A DNA stretch of 64,000 bases from Phycisphaeraceae bacterium (lineage in GTDB: Bacteria; Planctomycetota; Phycisphaerae; Phycisphaerales; UBA1924), in NCBI GenBank assembly GCA_019636555.1, contig JAHBXH010000001.1:992001-1056000 (forward strand). Direction: 5' to 3'. How positions within the stretch are numbered: position 1 is the stretch's first letter; each line of letters begins with the position of its first letter. The position numbers were made by a program, and so were the translations under genes. The notes under the pieces were generated by a model. It searched no databases. It saw only the letters and a program-made list of their open reading frames with translations, and was not told the DNA's origin. Below are positions 19,382 through 28,454 of the stretch, one piece after another.

Positions 19382-21385
19382 TCACATTCGTTCGGGGGTT
19401 GCAGGCCCGGCGGCCCGCACATGCTCCTTGGTTCGTGCAAGTTCCTTGATCCTCGTGCGCTGCGCACCGTCAGGATCGGGCCGGAATTCCAGCCCAAGAA
19501 GATGCGCTTGGCGAATCCACCAGAGCGCGGACATGATTGCTCGCCGAGGCGATACGTCTTCGGGCAATCCGGCATTTCGCCGCATTTGCTGATAGCAGTG
19601 ATTTGCGGCTTCACGCACTTCGGGCTCGGGATCGATTTCTGCCGCAACGTGTAGAACACGATGCCCTTTGCCTTCCGGATTCACTCCCAACGAGGCGACA
19701 GCGCGGATAAGGCAATATCGCCATGCGGGAGAACGTTCGAGCATGTCTTCGTTGGAGCGTGCTCGATTCTCACGCGTTGCGGATTCCCGCTCTGATGGAG
19801 ACCATCGGTCAACGAGTCGCTCCAAGCAGAAAGAGGCGAGTTCTCCCCTGAGACGATTCAGCGCGGGATCCTGTGCTTGTTCGCGGCTCACATAGGCATG
19901 GAAGAGATTGATGGGCCACGCGAAGAGATCAGACCACGGTGACGGTGGAGGCTCGTGATCCGGCTCTCGCCAATATCGAAGGTCGCGGGCGACACCGGGC
20001 GTTTGCAAGGACCGCCAGGCCAGAAGCATGGGCTTGAGGCCACGCCAAATGCCGCCAAATTCAAAGAGGAGACTCAGGCAAACTTGCAAGTGATCTTTTT
20101 CCCATTCGAACTCTTCCCAAGGGGTACGCTGCTTTTCTTCTACTGGCCCTTCGGCGTCGGCAGGGAGCAAGCGTCCGTGGCCTTGGCATAGATCGCTTGC
20201 AGCAAGCGGAGGTAATGGTTTCCCCGTCTTGGCGAATGCCCGTACCACGAGCTCCCTGTCCTCTCCGATCACCGGGCGAGGGCGTGCTTGCACAAGAAGC
20301 TTGCGAACACGTGCGATGTCCTCGTTCGCCGCTCGAAGTACGGTTTCACGCACTTCATTCGGCACGGCCTTTGCCGTGTTCGGGTCCGCGCTCAATGTGC
20401 AATTGGCGAACCACAACCATGCGTGGCGGGCGGGTGAGACGTCTTCGGGTTTGCGGCCGGAGCAGTGTTGATGCAGCAGGTCGAAATAGGGGCGTGTCGC
20501 GGTCGCAAGTGCGTTGCCGCCGTCACGAAAGTATGTTTGATGTCCTGCCACATGAAGAAGCCACGTTTCCAGGAGGTGACGCACGCCGAGCGCCATCGCC
20601 CCGGCGTATTCGTCGTTCTTCCAACGCTGGAACACTGGAAAAAATAAGGATGCCGCTCGGGGGCCCAATGCCATGATCCAAGTCAAAAGTGAACGTGGAT
20701 TGTCCATCCCGCCAAGCTGGAAATCAGGCCTTTCCGGAACACGGAGTTGCATCGGTTCTCGCGGACTTGGTCGCGAACGAGCAACGCCGGCGGCTGCCAC
20801 CGCGCCCTCGTCAATGACTTTGGTGAGATCGAGTAAAGCGCCGTCGGCGAGGACATTCATCAGCCACACAATGGCCGGTATTTCATGGGACGGTCGTTGC
20901 GGCCTTTGCTCGATCAAGCCGCGTGCGTATTCCACGAGCCAGCTGTGGCGTTCTTCTTTGTAGTGAATCGGCCAGCCTGAACGCACCAAGGTGGCTTCAA
21001 AGTCGGCTCCCTTCGCGTGCGCGCGATCCTTGCGAAACTCGGCCGCGATTTGCCGCCACTTCTCCAGTTCCGATGGCGTTTGGATCCGGTGTGAATGTTT
21101 GTCACGCGAGAATTCACACAAACGCACGAATACCAGCAGTAAACCTCGGTCGCGATCGTGGTCACCCGCCTCTTGTCTTGATCGAGCAACATCCTCAAGA
21201 TTCTCCCGAGCAGAATTGCTCATGGGTGTCTTGATCGCTTCCGCAACCCCAAAAGTTTGAGTAGCAAGCGGCCCGAGCCAGTGGGAGTCGTCGCCCCATC
21301 CGGCATCCGAGAAAATCGAAATCGCTTCCTCGTCCGCTGGAGCGGGGTCTTTGGGTTCGACTGGTTTGATGAAACGGTGTGACAT
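19382..21385 (-). CDS. Large hypothetical protein
   Basis: A 667-aa soluble protein. The ATG at 21385 is chosen because GGGAAGGTGGAAG lies just before it and the upstream in-frame sequence reads as non-coding. I do not recognise a family. It appears all-alpha, with many Trp/Arg/Leu-rich helices, and the last 120 residues (DIARVRK, EVREAANHCYQQMRRNAG) look like HEAT- or ARM-type helical pairs. No catalytic motif is evident. It heads an operon with the DUF2325-like protein 124 bases downstream and the glycosyltransferase. It is divergent from the small winged-helix gene at 21622. Confidence 0.6.
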   Translation of the reverse strand: MSHRFIKPVEPKDPAPADEEAISIFSDAGWGDDSHWLGPLATQTFGVAEAIKTPMSNSARENLEDVARSRQEAGDHDRDRGLLLVFVRLCEFSRDKHSHRIQTPSELEKWRQIAAEFRKDRAHAKGADFEATLVRSGWPIHYKEERHSWLVEYARGLIEQRPQRPSHEIPAIVWLMNVLADGALLDLTKVIDEGAVAAAGVARSRPSPREPMQLRVPERPDFQLGGMDNPRSLLTWIMALGPRAASLFFPVFQRWKNDEYAGAMALGVRHLLETWLLHVAGHQTYFRDGGNALATATRPYFDLLHQHCSGRKPEDVSPARHAWLWFANCTLSADPNTAKAVPNEVRETVLRAANEDIARVRKLLVQARPRPVIGEDRELVVRAFAKTGKPLPPLAASDLCQGHGRLLPADAEGPVEEKQRTPWEEFEWEKDHLQVCLSLLFEFGGIWRGLKPMLLAWRSLQTPGVARDLRYWREPDHEPPPSPWSDLFAWPINLFHAYVSREQAQDPALNRLRGELASFCLERLVDRWSPSERESATRENRARSNEDMLERSPAWRYCLIRAVASLGVNPEGKGHRVLHVAAEIDPEPEVREAANHCYQQMRRNAGLPEDVSPRRAIMSALWWIRQAHLLGLEFRPDPDGAQRTRIKELARTKEHVRAAGPATPERM

Positions 21386-21621
21386 GACTTCCACCTTCCC
21401 TCCGAGCGGGAATGAATGCCAGTTGCCTGCTGCGTTTTTACGCGGCAGTGCTGTGCGGGCTGAACGAGTCACGTGCGAGTCGTTCTGGAAATCGGCCCAT
21501 GGTGAGGCCACAGTCCCTGCACAACGCCCGGAGTATGCACCATAAGATTCGCCAAGTCAAGACGGGTACGGGACAAGAAAAGAACGTCTTCTACAGAAGC
21601 AATCGGTTGGGAGGAGAATCC

Positions 21622-22140
21622 ATGGACGGTTCTGCTGCGAATAGCGATCGTGTTTTTGATCTTGGCACGGCTCTTGGGGTTATCGCGGGAGCGGTTGATC
21701 GCTTCTACCAGTTCTGCGAAAAAATCGAAAAAGTGACTCGGTCAGTGTGGTCGCGGCTCAACGCTGGAATAGAGGCAGGGTTTGACGTTGTTGCGGGGCC
21801 GGTCCGATCGCGAAGATGGTCGGCTGGGAGCCAACCTGCTGAAAGCCGGACCTCTTCCGAAGCGCCGTCACCCAAGCCGAAGGCGAAATCGGAAACTTCT
21901 GATCGTGGTTCATCAGGATCGCAATTGTTATCAGAAAAGCAGCTCCAAATCTGGGAATTGCTTCGCGGGAGCGCCTTGCTGGCAAAGGAATTGGCAAAGA
22001 AAATGGGTGATGGCAGAAGCTCCGAAAGCGTTCGACGGCTTGTGTACTCGCTTCGCAAGGTACGGCCTGGAATGGTGGGATTTCGCGCCAGGCGGGGTTA
22101 TTACAGGATCGATCAACCACCACCGGATTTTGCGATCTAA
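21622..22140 (+). CDS. Small protein with C-terminal winged-helix domain
   Basis: A 172-aa protein starting at ATG 21622 behind GGGAGGAG. The first 50 residues are helical, a Ser/Lys-rich linker follows, and residues about 103-165 form a winged-helix-like unit (LSEKQLQIWELL, then LAKELAKKMG, then RRLVYSLRKVRP and a wing). It could be a regulator of the following ParB-methyltransferase/terminase cassette, 120 bases downstream on the same strand. This is inference from fold and position. Confidence 0.55.
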   Translation: MDGSAANSDRVFDLGTALGVIAGAVDRFYQFCEKIEKVTRSVWSRLNAGIEAGFDVVAGPVRSRRWSAGSQPAESRTSSEAPSPKPKAKSETSDRGSSGSQLLSEKQLQIWELLRGSALLAKELAKKMGDGRSSESVRRLVYSLRKVRPGMVGFRARRGYYRIDQPPPDFAI

Positions 22141-22261
22141 TCGCGATTGCCTGTTTACGACGCGTCCCAGCCGTAGCAGGCATCACACCAACGTCACGCC
22201 TAGGGAATGGGCTTTGTGACGGCGAGAAGCGATATTTGTGACGAACCAATTGGAGGTCGTC

Positions 22262-23698
22262 ATGAAGCTTCTGCGCTTGTCCATCAACCGTATCAACCCT
22301 GCCCCGTACAACCCACGCAAGGCGCTCGCGCCGGGCGATCCAGAGTTTGAGAAACTCCGTCGAAGCATCAGCGAATTCGGCCTCGTCGAGCCGTTGATCT
22401 GGAACAAGCGAACGGGCAACCTCGTGGGTGGTCACCAGCGTTTCGCTGTGCTGATGGCCGAGGGGGCCAAGACTGTCGAAGTGTCCGTGGTCGACCTGCC
22501 TCTCGAAAAGGAGAAGGCTCTCAACCTCGCGCTCAACAAGATTCAGGGGGAGTGGGATCAGGACAAGCTGGCGGCGCTACTGGATGAACTGACCAAGGAA
22601 TCGTCGCTCGATCTGGATCTGACCGGTTTTGCGCAAGTCGAGGCCGACGCCATTATCGCCGAGTTTCTCGATCGCCAGAGTTTCAACGGAAATGACTCGG
22701 ATTTCAAAGTCGACGCCGAGCTTGAACGGATCAGGAAAGTCGGCAAGACCGTGACCAAGCCGGGCGACCTGATCGTGCTCGGCAATGACCCGCGGCTGCA
22801 GCATGTACTCCTCTGCGGCGATTGCACGAAACCCGCCGACGTCCAGCGGCTCATGGGAGACGATCGCGCGATCCTGTTCGCGACCGATCCGCCCTATTTG
22901 GTCGACTATGACGGCACCAATCATCCCGGGAAGAAGCGAGCTCCGGCGAAGAAGAACAAGGACTGGTCGGGCAGTTACGGTTTGACCTGGGATGATGCGA
23001 AGGCCAACGCCGATCTGTACCAGCGGTTCATCGCGACAGCGGTCGAGCATGCGATTGCGACGAACGCCGCATGGTATTGCTGGCACGCTTCTCGCCGCCA
23101 GGCGATGTTGGAAGCGGAGTGGAAAGCGGCGGGGGCCTTCGTGCATCAGCAGATCATCTGGGCAAAGAATCGCCCGATTCTGACGCGATCGCACTATGGG
23201 TGGCAGCACGAACCATGTTTCTACGGCTGGCTCGAAGGGAAACGGCCTCCTCGTAATAAAGACGCGCCAAACGCGTCGAGCGTCTGGCAGATCGACACGA
23301 TTGCGCGCGGCGAAGATCGGCCCGATCATCCGACTCCCAAGCCGCTCGAAGTGTTCGAGATCCCGATGCTGCAGCACACCCGCGCTGGCGAGATCTGTTA
23401 CGAGCCGTTCGCGGGTTCGGGCACGCAGATCATCGCGGCCCAGAAACTCAAGCGGCGCTGCCGTGCCATCGAGATCAGTCCGGTCTACTGCGACCTGATC
23501 GTGCGGCGGTTCATCGCCTTTGCCGGTCGGGCCGCTGTCGCGCCGGAGATCGCACGCAAGTATGCGATACCGCAATCGGTCGCGGAAGGATCGCACCCGC
23601 GAGGACGCGAAAAGCCCTCGACTGTGCGGGAAGCGGGCAGTCACCAGAGTGACAAGAAGTCGCCTTCGGACCGGTCCTCCGGAAAGGAGGCGGCATGA
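22262..23698 (+). CDS. ParB-domain DNA methyltransferase, phage type
   Basis: A 478-aa protein. The ATG at 22262 follows GGAGG at 22252-22256, so I prefer it to GTG 22238. Residues 1-100 are a ParB/Spo0J-like nuclease-fold domain (INPAPYNPR, GGHQR at 56-60). Residues about 165-430 are an N4/N6 amino-methyltransferase, with DPPY at 209-212 and FAGSGT at 383-388, an order typical of the beta class. The last 50 residues are a basic tail. It should methylate an exocyclic amino group of A or C using S-adenosylmethionine. ParB-methyltransferase fusions are frequent beside phage terminases. The stop overlaps the next start (ATGA). Confidence 0.88.
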   Translation: MKLLRLSINRINPAPYNPRKALAPGDPEFEKLRRSISEFGLVEPLIWNKRTGNLVGGHQRFAVLMAEGAKTVEVSVVDLPLEKEKALNLALNKIQGEWDQDKLAALLDELTKESSLDLDLTGFAQVEADAIIAEFLDRQSFNGNDSDFKVDAELERIRKVGKTVTKPGDLIVLGNDPRLQHVLLCGDCTKPADVQRLMGDDRAILFATDPPYLVDYDGTNHPGKKRAPAKKNKDWSGSYGLTWDDAKANADLYQRFIATAVEHAIATNAAWYCWHASRRQAMLEAEWKAAGAFVHQQIIWAKNRPILTRSHYGWQHEPCFYGWLEGKRPPRNKDAPNASSVWQIDTIARGEDRPDHPTPKPLEVFEIPMLQHTRAGEICYEPFAGSGTQIIAAQKLKRRCRAIEISPVYCDLIVRRFIAFAGRAAVAPEIARKYAIPQSVAEGSHPRGREKPSTVREAGSHQSDKKSPSDRSSGKEAA

Positions 23699-24432
23699 GC
23701 TCTCGATCGGAATCAGGTCCTGAGTCGGATCAGCCGTCGCGATCAACCAACGACGGTTCGGATGGCGAGCAATATTCAGCCATGGAAATCCTCCAGCGGA
23801 TCAAAGTGCACGACCTCGACCCGAAGACGCTCGGCGCGGCCGAGCGGCGCCTCTGCGTGGTGCACCTGATCGGCGAGGCGTTGTCGAACTCCGAGATGGC
23901 CCACCTGCTCAAGTGCAGCGATCGAACCATCGAGCGCGACCGCCGCGAGATTCGGGACTCGCATGCGCTCAAGCCGGACCCCAAGTTCGCGGATCGGATT
24001 GCTGGCGATCTGTACGCCGAGGCGGAACAGGCGATCTTCCGCATTCGCAGAGCCACGCGTGATCCAACGGCTACACCGGGGGATCGAATTTCCGCGGAGA
24101 AGAGCTGCTTCGACATCCGGTGCCACATGGTTGATCGACTGCAGTCGCTCGGGTACTTGCCGAGCGCCTTGCGGCGAACAGAGGTCTCTCTTCGGGGCGA
24201 TCCGGATGGTCCGAACAACCTCGACCTCAACCTCGAGATCAACCAGTTGGTCGCGGTGGTGCAGCAGGATCCGAGCCTCATCAGCCTTGTGCCGGATATC
24301 GAAAAATTGCAGGCGCTCTCCAGCAACGCGCTGCTCGCCGAGCGCGTCGCGGATGTGAAACAACGGGTGGTCGACAGTTCTTCGTACCAGCAGCCTCTCA
24401 CGTCAGAACCATCGAGGCCAACCCACTCGTGA
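23695..24432 (+). CDS. Terminase small-subunit-like protein
   Basis: A 245-aa protein overlapping the methyltransferase by 4 bases. Residues about 45-80 contain a helix-turn-helix (LSNSEMAHLLKCSDRTIERD). A helical, acidic region follows, and the C-terminus is low-complexity. By position, just before a large terminase, and by its helix-turn-helix, it is probably the DNA-recognition subunit of the packaging motor. I cannot assign a named TerS family. Confidence 0.6.
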   Translation: MSSRSESGPESDQPSRSTNDGSDGEQYSAMEILQRIKVHDLDPKTLGAAERRLCVVHLIGEALSNSEMAHLLKCSDRTIERDRREIRDSHALKPDPKFADRIAGDLYAEAEQAIFRIRRATRDPTATPGDRISAEKSCFDIRCHMVDRLQSLGYLPSALRRTEVSLRGDPDGPNNLDLNLEINQLVAVVQQDPSLISLVPDIEKLQALSSNALLAERVADVKQRVVDSSSYQQPLTSEPSRPTHS

Positions 24433-24483
24433 TGGGCCCAGCAAGGACGAGGGAATCGCGCAACGAATTCACGGAAGGAAGAC

Positions 24484-26259
24484 ATGAATACCGCGGAGGC
24501 GGACGGGACTGCATCGGCATGGCCCGCTCGCACTGATTTTGGAGTCGCCCAGCTTCGGTTGGTCGCGGCGCGGACCGGCCGCCGCGCGGAAGAACTGCTT
24601 TCTCAGCAACGTCGCAGGGTGGCGGAGCACTCTCCAGCCGCCTTCGCGGCAGTCTATCTTCGTCACCACTTCAAGTTCGCGCCGTCCCGGATGCATCGAG
24701 AGCTCTTCCAGCTCCTCGACAGTTTGAAAACCAAGCGCGGACAGCGAGCAGCGGTGGCCGCGCCGCGTGGCCATGCGAAGACGACGGTGGTGGGGTTGGC
24801 GTATGTCCTTTGGGCCGCGCTGCATCAGGTCGAGCCGATGACCGTGATCGTGTCGGCGTCGAGCGAGCAGGCGATCCAGATGCTCCGGCATATTAAGGAC
24901 GAGCTACTCAATAACCCGTTGCTCCAGCGGGACTTTCCCGAAGTCTGCGGTCCTTTGGGGACGGCAAAGGGTCCTAAACCGTTTCGGGACAACCAGATCG
25001 TCCTCCCCAACAACACGGCGGTGCGGGCGCTGGGCGCGCATCAGCGGATGCGCGGTCTCCGGCAGCGTCAGCATCGGCCCAGCCTCATCATCACGGACGA
25101 TTTGGAAGACCACTCCCTGGTCCAGACCGCCGAAAGCCGCGCCAAGCTCCGGCAGTGGTTCGACAGCACGCTGCTCAAGCTGGGCAATCCCGAGACGAAT
25201 GTGGTCGTGGTGGGGACGATCCTGCATCACGACTCGCTGCTTGCATCTCTCGTTGGCCTGCCCGGAAGTCAACCGATCAATGGTTGGCAGCGGCGTCTGT
25301 ATCAAGCGGTCGAAGAGTGGAGTGTGCACGGCGAACTCTGGGAAACATGGGAGGCGATCTACTCAGGACGAGAGCAATTCCCCCCCGAGCAGCCGGCCAC
25401 CCACGGGACGACTTCACCCGCGGGCAAGTCGGTCGCTCAGGCTCCTCAGCCTCCGGTAAGCCAACCAAGCGAAATGTCTCCGCTCCCGACTCCAGATAGT
25501 CGCTCCGGGCCCGCTGCTGCCGCTCGATACTTTGAGCAAAATCAGAGCGCAATGCTCGAAGGCACACGGGTTCTTTGGCCAGAGCTCGAGGACTATCACT
25601 CGCTTATGACGATGCGCGTGCGAGAAGGACGTACGAGCTTTCAATCCGAGAAGCAGAACCAGCCCGTTGATCCGGAGCAGTGCATCTTCCGCGAGGAAAA
25701 CATTCGTTACTGGGACAAGGAGTTTCCGACGGCGGCGGATCTGTACGAGCGCTTCAAGGGCAAGTGCCGAATCGCGGGCGCGTGCGATCCCAGTGTGGGA
25801 AGCCGGAGCGGACGCGGGGACTACTCGGCCGTCATCACGCTTCTTCGGCCAACCAACAGCCAGTTGATCTATGTCCTTGATGCCTCGCTGGAAATCTGCA
25901 CGCCGGATCGCACGATCGCGAGAATCATCGATCGCGCCAAGCTGTACCGGTACGGGTACTTCCATGTGGAAGCGAACGGCTTCCAGCAGTTGCTCGTGGA
26001 ACAACTCAAAGCCCGCGCAAGAGAGTCGGGTACGTCGCTCCCGGTGACGTCAGTGACAAATAGCACGGACAAGCGCGCCAGGATCATGGCGCTCGAGCCG
26101 CTGATCAGTCAGGGCCATTTGATGTTTTCGAGGAGGCAGCTGCTGCTGATCGAGCAGTTGCGGCAGTTCCCGCTGGGGGCTCATGATGACGGCCCAGACG
26201 CGCTCGAAATGGCGGTGCGGGCGGTCCGGACATCTGCACCATTTGTATACGTGGGCTAG
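24484..26259 (+). CDS. Phage terminase large subunit
   Basis: A 591-aa protein behind a GGAAGGAAG site. The ATPase half has a Walker A-like APRGHAKTT (93-101), a VIVSASSEQA coupling strand and an acidic Walker B, LIITDDLED (201-209). The C-terminal half is an RNase H-like nuclease with the first metal-binding Asp in GACDPS (D435), a GDYSAV strand and the final HDDGPDALEMAV motif. Between them, residues about 297-345 form a Pro/Ser/Thr-rich insert that is unusual for the family. No portal, capsid, protease or tail gene follows; the next gene is convergent. The motor is therefore isolated from any visible virion module. Confidence 0.88.
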   Translation: MNTAEADGTASAWPARTDFGVAQLRLVAARTGRRAEELLSQQRRRVAEHSPAAFAAVYLRHHFKFAPSRMHRELFQLLDSLKTKRGQRAAVAAPRGHAKTTVVGLAYVLWAALHQVEPMTVIVSASSEQAIQMLRHIKDELLNNPLLQRDFPEVCGPLGTAKGPKPFRDNQIVLPNNTAVRALGAHQRMRGLRQRQHRPSLIITDDLEDHSLVQTAESRAKLRQWFDSTLLKLGNPETNVVVVGTILHHDSLLASLVGLPGSQPINGWQRRLYQAVEEWSVHGELWETWEAIYSGREQFPPEQPATHGTTSPAGKSVAQAPQPPVSQPSEMSPLPTPDSRSGPAAAARYFEQNQSAMLEGTRVLWPELEDYHSLMTMRVREGRTSFQSEKQNQPVDPEQCIFREENIRYWDKEFPTAADLYERFKGKCRIAGACDPSVGSRSGRGDYSAVITLLRPTNSQLIYVLDASLEICTPDRTIARIIDRAKLYRYGYFHVEANGFQQLLVEQLKARARESGTSLPVTSVTNSTDKRARIMALEPLISQGHLMFSRRQLLLIEQLRQFPLGAHDDGPDALEMAVRAVRTSAPFVYVG

Positions 26260-26265
26260 CGAGCT

Positions 26266-27417
26266 CTACTTGGCACCGGCGGAACGAGTTGTCTCGTCGG
26301 GCGCGAAGACGTCAAGCAACTGCCGTACCAAGTCCGGTTGCTTGATCTGGCACGCAGTGTTGCGATGGGCAAGCTGGGGCAAGACTCCATCGGTTCGGTC
26401 GCGTGTCGAGCGCCATTCCACCCCTACACACCAATCGCAGATTTCGAGATTGTCGAGTGTCTTTGGATTCGGCTTGGCATGGAGCGGCAGCTCGATGAGC
26501 TTCCGTTGCATGCTCGGCACTACGAAATCCTTTTGCGGAACCGCTTCCGCGGTAATCCGGCCGTAACCGACATAGCCGCTGCCGCTGGCGTACGCGAAAA
26601 CGTGTTCGCCAACCGGCAGCCGTCGAATGGCCCCGATCCAGCGAGGTCCACCCCCGGCGCTGAGGTATCCGTACTTCTTGCAGTCATCCCACGAGCGGCC
26701 GGCGTTCTCGAAATGATCGCCGACGTTGACGAACCAATATCCGGTCGGCTCGCCCGCCGCACGAAGCGATTCGCGCCGGGTGATCGACTTCGCTCGCACT
26801 TTGATCTGGTACTGCTCGGCCGACGGCAACGGCAGACACTGCTCGATGTTGACAACGATGCGGCCATCGAGCTCGTGCGGGCGCATTCGCACGCAACGAA
26901 TGTCGAGATCGCGTTCATTGAGCCAGAGAGCTGTGGTGGTGATTTCCTGAGAAAAGTCCTTGGAGACAAGCACGATCCGGACGTCGTTACCGAACCGTTC
27001 TTCGTCGGGCTGGTCCCAACCGAGAAAATCGAGGATGGCAGCTTCGGCATCCGAGGCATTCCCGCCGTGCTTGGCAAGGTGCCGCCCGTGGATATCCACG
27101 AGCTGCTCGAACGTCATCTGCGAAACCATCGCGGCGTACCGAAGCGACTGGAGCTCCATGTGGCCACCGTCGTCGTTGCGCTTGAGTTCGACCACGACGA
27201 GGTTGGCATCCTTGTCGATACAAAGGATGTCGGTGCGCCGCTTGCTGCCATCCCATTCATCGAACTCCTGCGTGATCACCATTGTGCCGGGTGCAACAAG
27301 GTCGATTGATTTGAGCAGCATTTGTTGGAGATGCTCGCGCTCACGGATTCCCTGCTCGGCGAAGGTTGTTTCGCTCACCGGGACCAACTCGTCGTTTTTG
27401 ATCTGATAAAGCGCCAT
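26266..27417 (-). CDS. NucS-like PDDEXK nuclease with EVE/PUA-like C-terminal domain
   Basis: A 383-aa protein starting at ATG 27417. Residues 1-200 are a PDDEXK nuclease of the DUF91/NucS-like type with acidic residues E51, D63 and E77-x-K79 (the TDILCID and VVVELKR strands) followed by MELQSLRYAAMVS. Residues about 225-350 carry a PUA/EVE-like fold (the SWDDCKKYGYLSAGGG and GSGYVGYGRI segments), a fold often used to read modified bases. A nuclease with such a reader suggests modification-dependent restriction, but that is inference. It is convergent with the terminase gene, whose stop is only 6 bases away. Confidence 0.72.
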   Translation of the reverse strand: MALYQIKNDELVPVSETTFAEQGIREREHLQQMLLKSIDLVAPGTMVITQEFDEWDGSKRRTDILCIDKDANLVVVELKRNDDGGHMELQSLRYAAMVSQMTFEQLVDIHGRHLAKHGGNASDAEAAILDFLGWDQPDEERFGNDVRIVLVSKDFSQEITTTALWLNERDLDIRCVRMRPHELDGRIVVNIEQCLPLPSAEQYQIKVRAKSITRRESLRAAGEPTGYWFVNVGDHFENAGRSWDDCKKYGYLSAGGGPRWIGAIRRLPVGEHVFAYASGSGYVGYGRITAEAVPQKDFVVPSMQRKLIELPLHAKPNPKTLDNLEICDWCVGVEWRSTRDRTDGVLPQLAHRNTACQIKQPDLVRQLLDVFAPDETTRSAGAK

Positions 27418-27875
27418 GCGATATCCCCATGCCCTCTCTCGGAAGCGGCAGGAGCGAGCGAGGCGGATTGATTGGCGCGAAAAAAGAGGGCGCCGAACCA
27501 AGCCTGCTCACAGGGCCCCCGCCAGGGGGCGCATAGCACAGCACTCGGCCGACGCCCCCTTGCGGGGGCGCGGTCCGATGTGCTGCCATGCGGATACAAG
27601 GGCCGGAAGCCCAGGCTGGCGGTTTCCTGTGAGACAGCATCGAACGCTCACGCGTCGTCAGGATGTCGGCACGCTCGAATCGGTGAGCGGACCGTGGAGG
27701 GCAGATTCTCCTTACCAAGGTGGAATTACGTCGGACCACACGTCCGCACGAATCCCGCCGAGTTCCAGTCTATAGGAGGGCGGTCACCAACGCAGAGTCA
27801 AGGGGGTTTGGGCTTCCCGTTAGGACGTCGTCGTCGTCCCACACCAGCCTGTTCTGGCCATTCTCAGAGGTTGGC
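27418..27875. other. Intergenic region with G/C-rich hairpins
   Basis: A 458-bp spacer with no supported gene. It contains two strong G/C palindromes: one around 27513-27532, and CGCCCCC-TTGC-GGGGGCG near 27554-27571. Neither is followed by a T-run, so they are not clear intrinsic terminators; they resemble REP-like hairpins. The promoter of the following winged-helix gene should lie here. Confidence 0.4.
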
Positions 27876-28343
27876 ATGAGCACCGCCCAAACCGAACGGA
27901 TTCTCAAGATCGCCGCTGCATTGCGTGCCAGTGTTGTCGTGGTGCTTGCTCATGTCGACGAGCTGAGCGACCTCATCGACCAGCTTCCTACGCCTCCACC
28001 ACCCCCTCGCGCCGTCGTCATTGAAGACCGCGACATGGTTTTTCGCTTGGATCGATCTACTTATACGGTCCGCTGGAATCAGCGGTCCTGCTTTCTCGGC
28101 TACACCATGGGGTTCCGCGTCCTGGAACGGTTGTCCCGACGGCCGAATGAGTACGTCTCCACAGATCGACTGTTGGACGAGCTTTGGGCCGCGACCCGAA
28201 CCGCTTCCACGGTTCGGAGCACTGTGTGTGGTCTTCGTTCCAAGCTCCGCGACGCGCGTATGGCCGACCTCGCCGACATGATCGACGGCAGAAACCCCCA
28301 TCACTATGGACTCATACTGCAAAGAGAGCTGGTCGTTCGTTGA
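27876..28343 (+). CDS. Winged-helix (OmpR/PhoB-type) DNA-binding protein
   Basis: A 155-aa protein starting at ATG 27876 with AGAGG before it. Residues 1-45 are a hydrophobic helix pair and a proline linker. Residues about 50-150 match the C-terminal DNA-binding domain of response regulators: a beta hairpin, GFRVLERLSRRPNEYVSTDRLLDELW, and then RSTVCGLRSKLR as recognition helix. There is no receiver domain. It sits 111 bases before the recombinase-ParB-RepB genes and probably regulates or helps that module. Confidence 0.65.
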   Translation: MSTAQTERILKIAAALRASVVVVLAHVDELSDLIDQLPTPPPPPRAVVIEDRDMVFRLDRSTYTVRWNQRSCFLGYTMGFRVLERLSRRPNEYVSTDRLLDELWAATRTASTVRSTVCGLRSKLRDARMADLADMIDGRNPHHYGLILQRELVVR

Positions 28344-28454
28344 ACAGAAATTCAACAGCGGTTGGATCGCTGTTGAACAGGTGATCCGGACGAGAGCGGT
28401 ACGGTCATCGGCTGATTGGACGTACACGACATCCATTGAATTGTGGAGCCGCCG

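Noticed and set aside
21622..26259. Intact prophage
   Set aside because: Only packaging-type genes are present; no structural, lysis or replication genes.
27513..27574. G/C-rich hairpins as intrinsic terminators
   Set aside because: Stems are strong but there is no following T-run on either strand.
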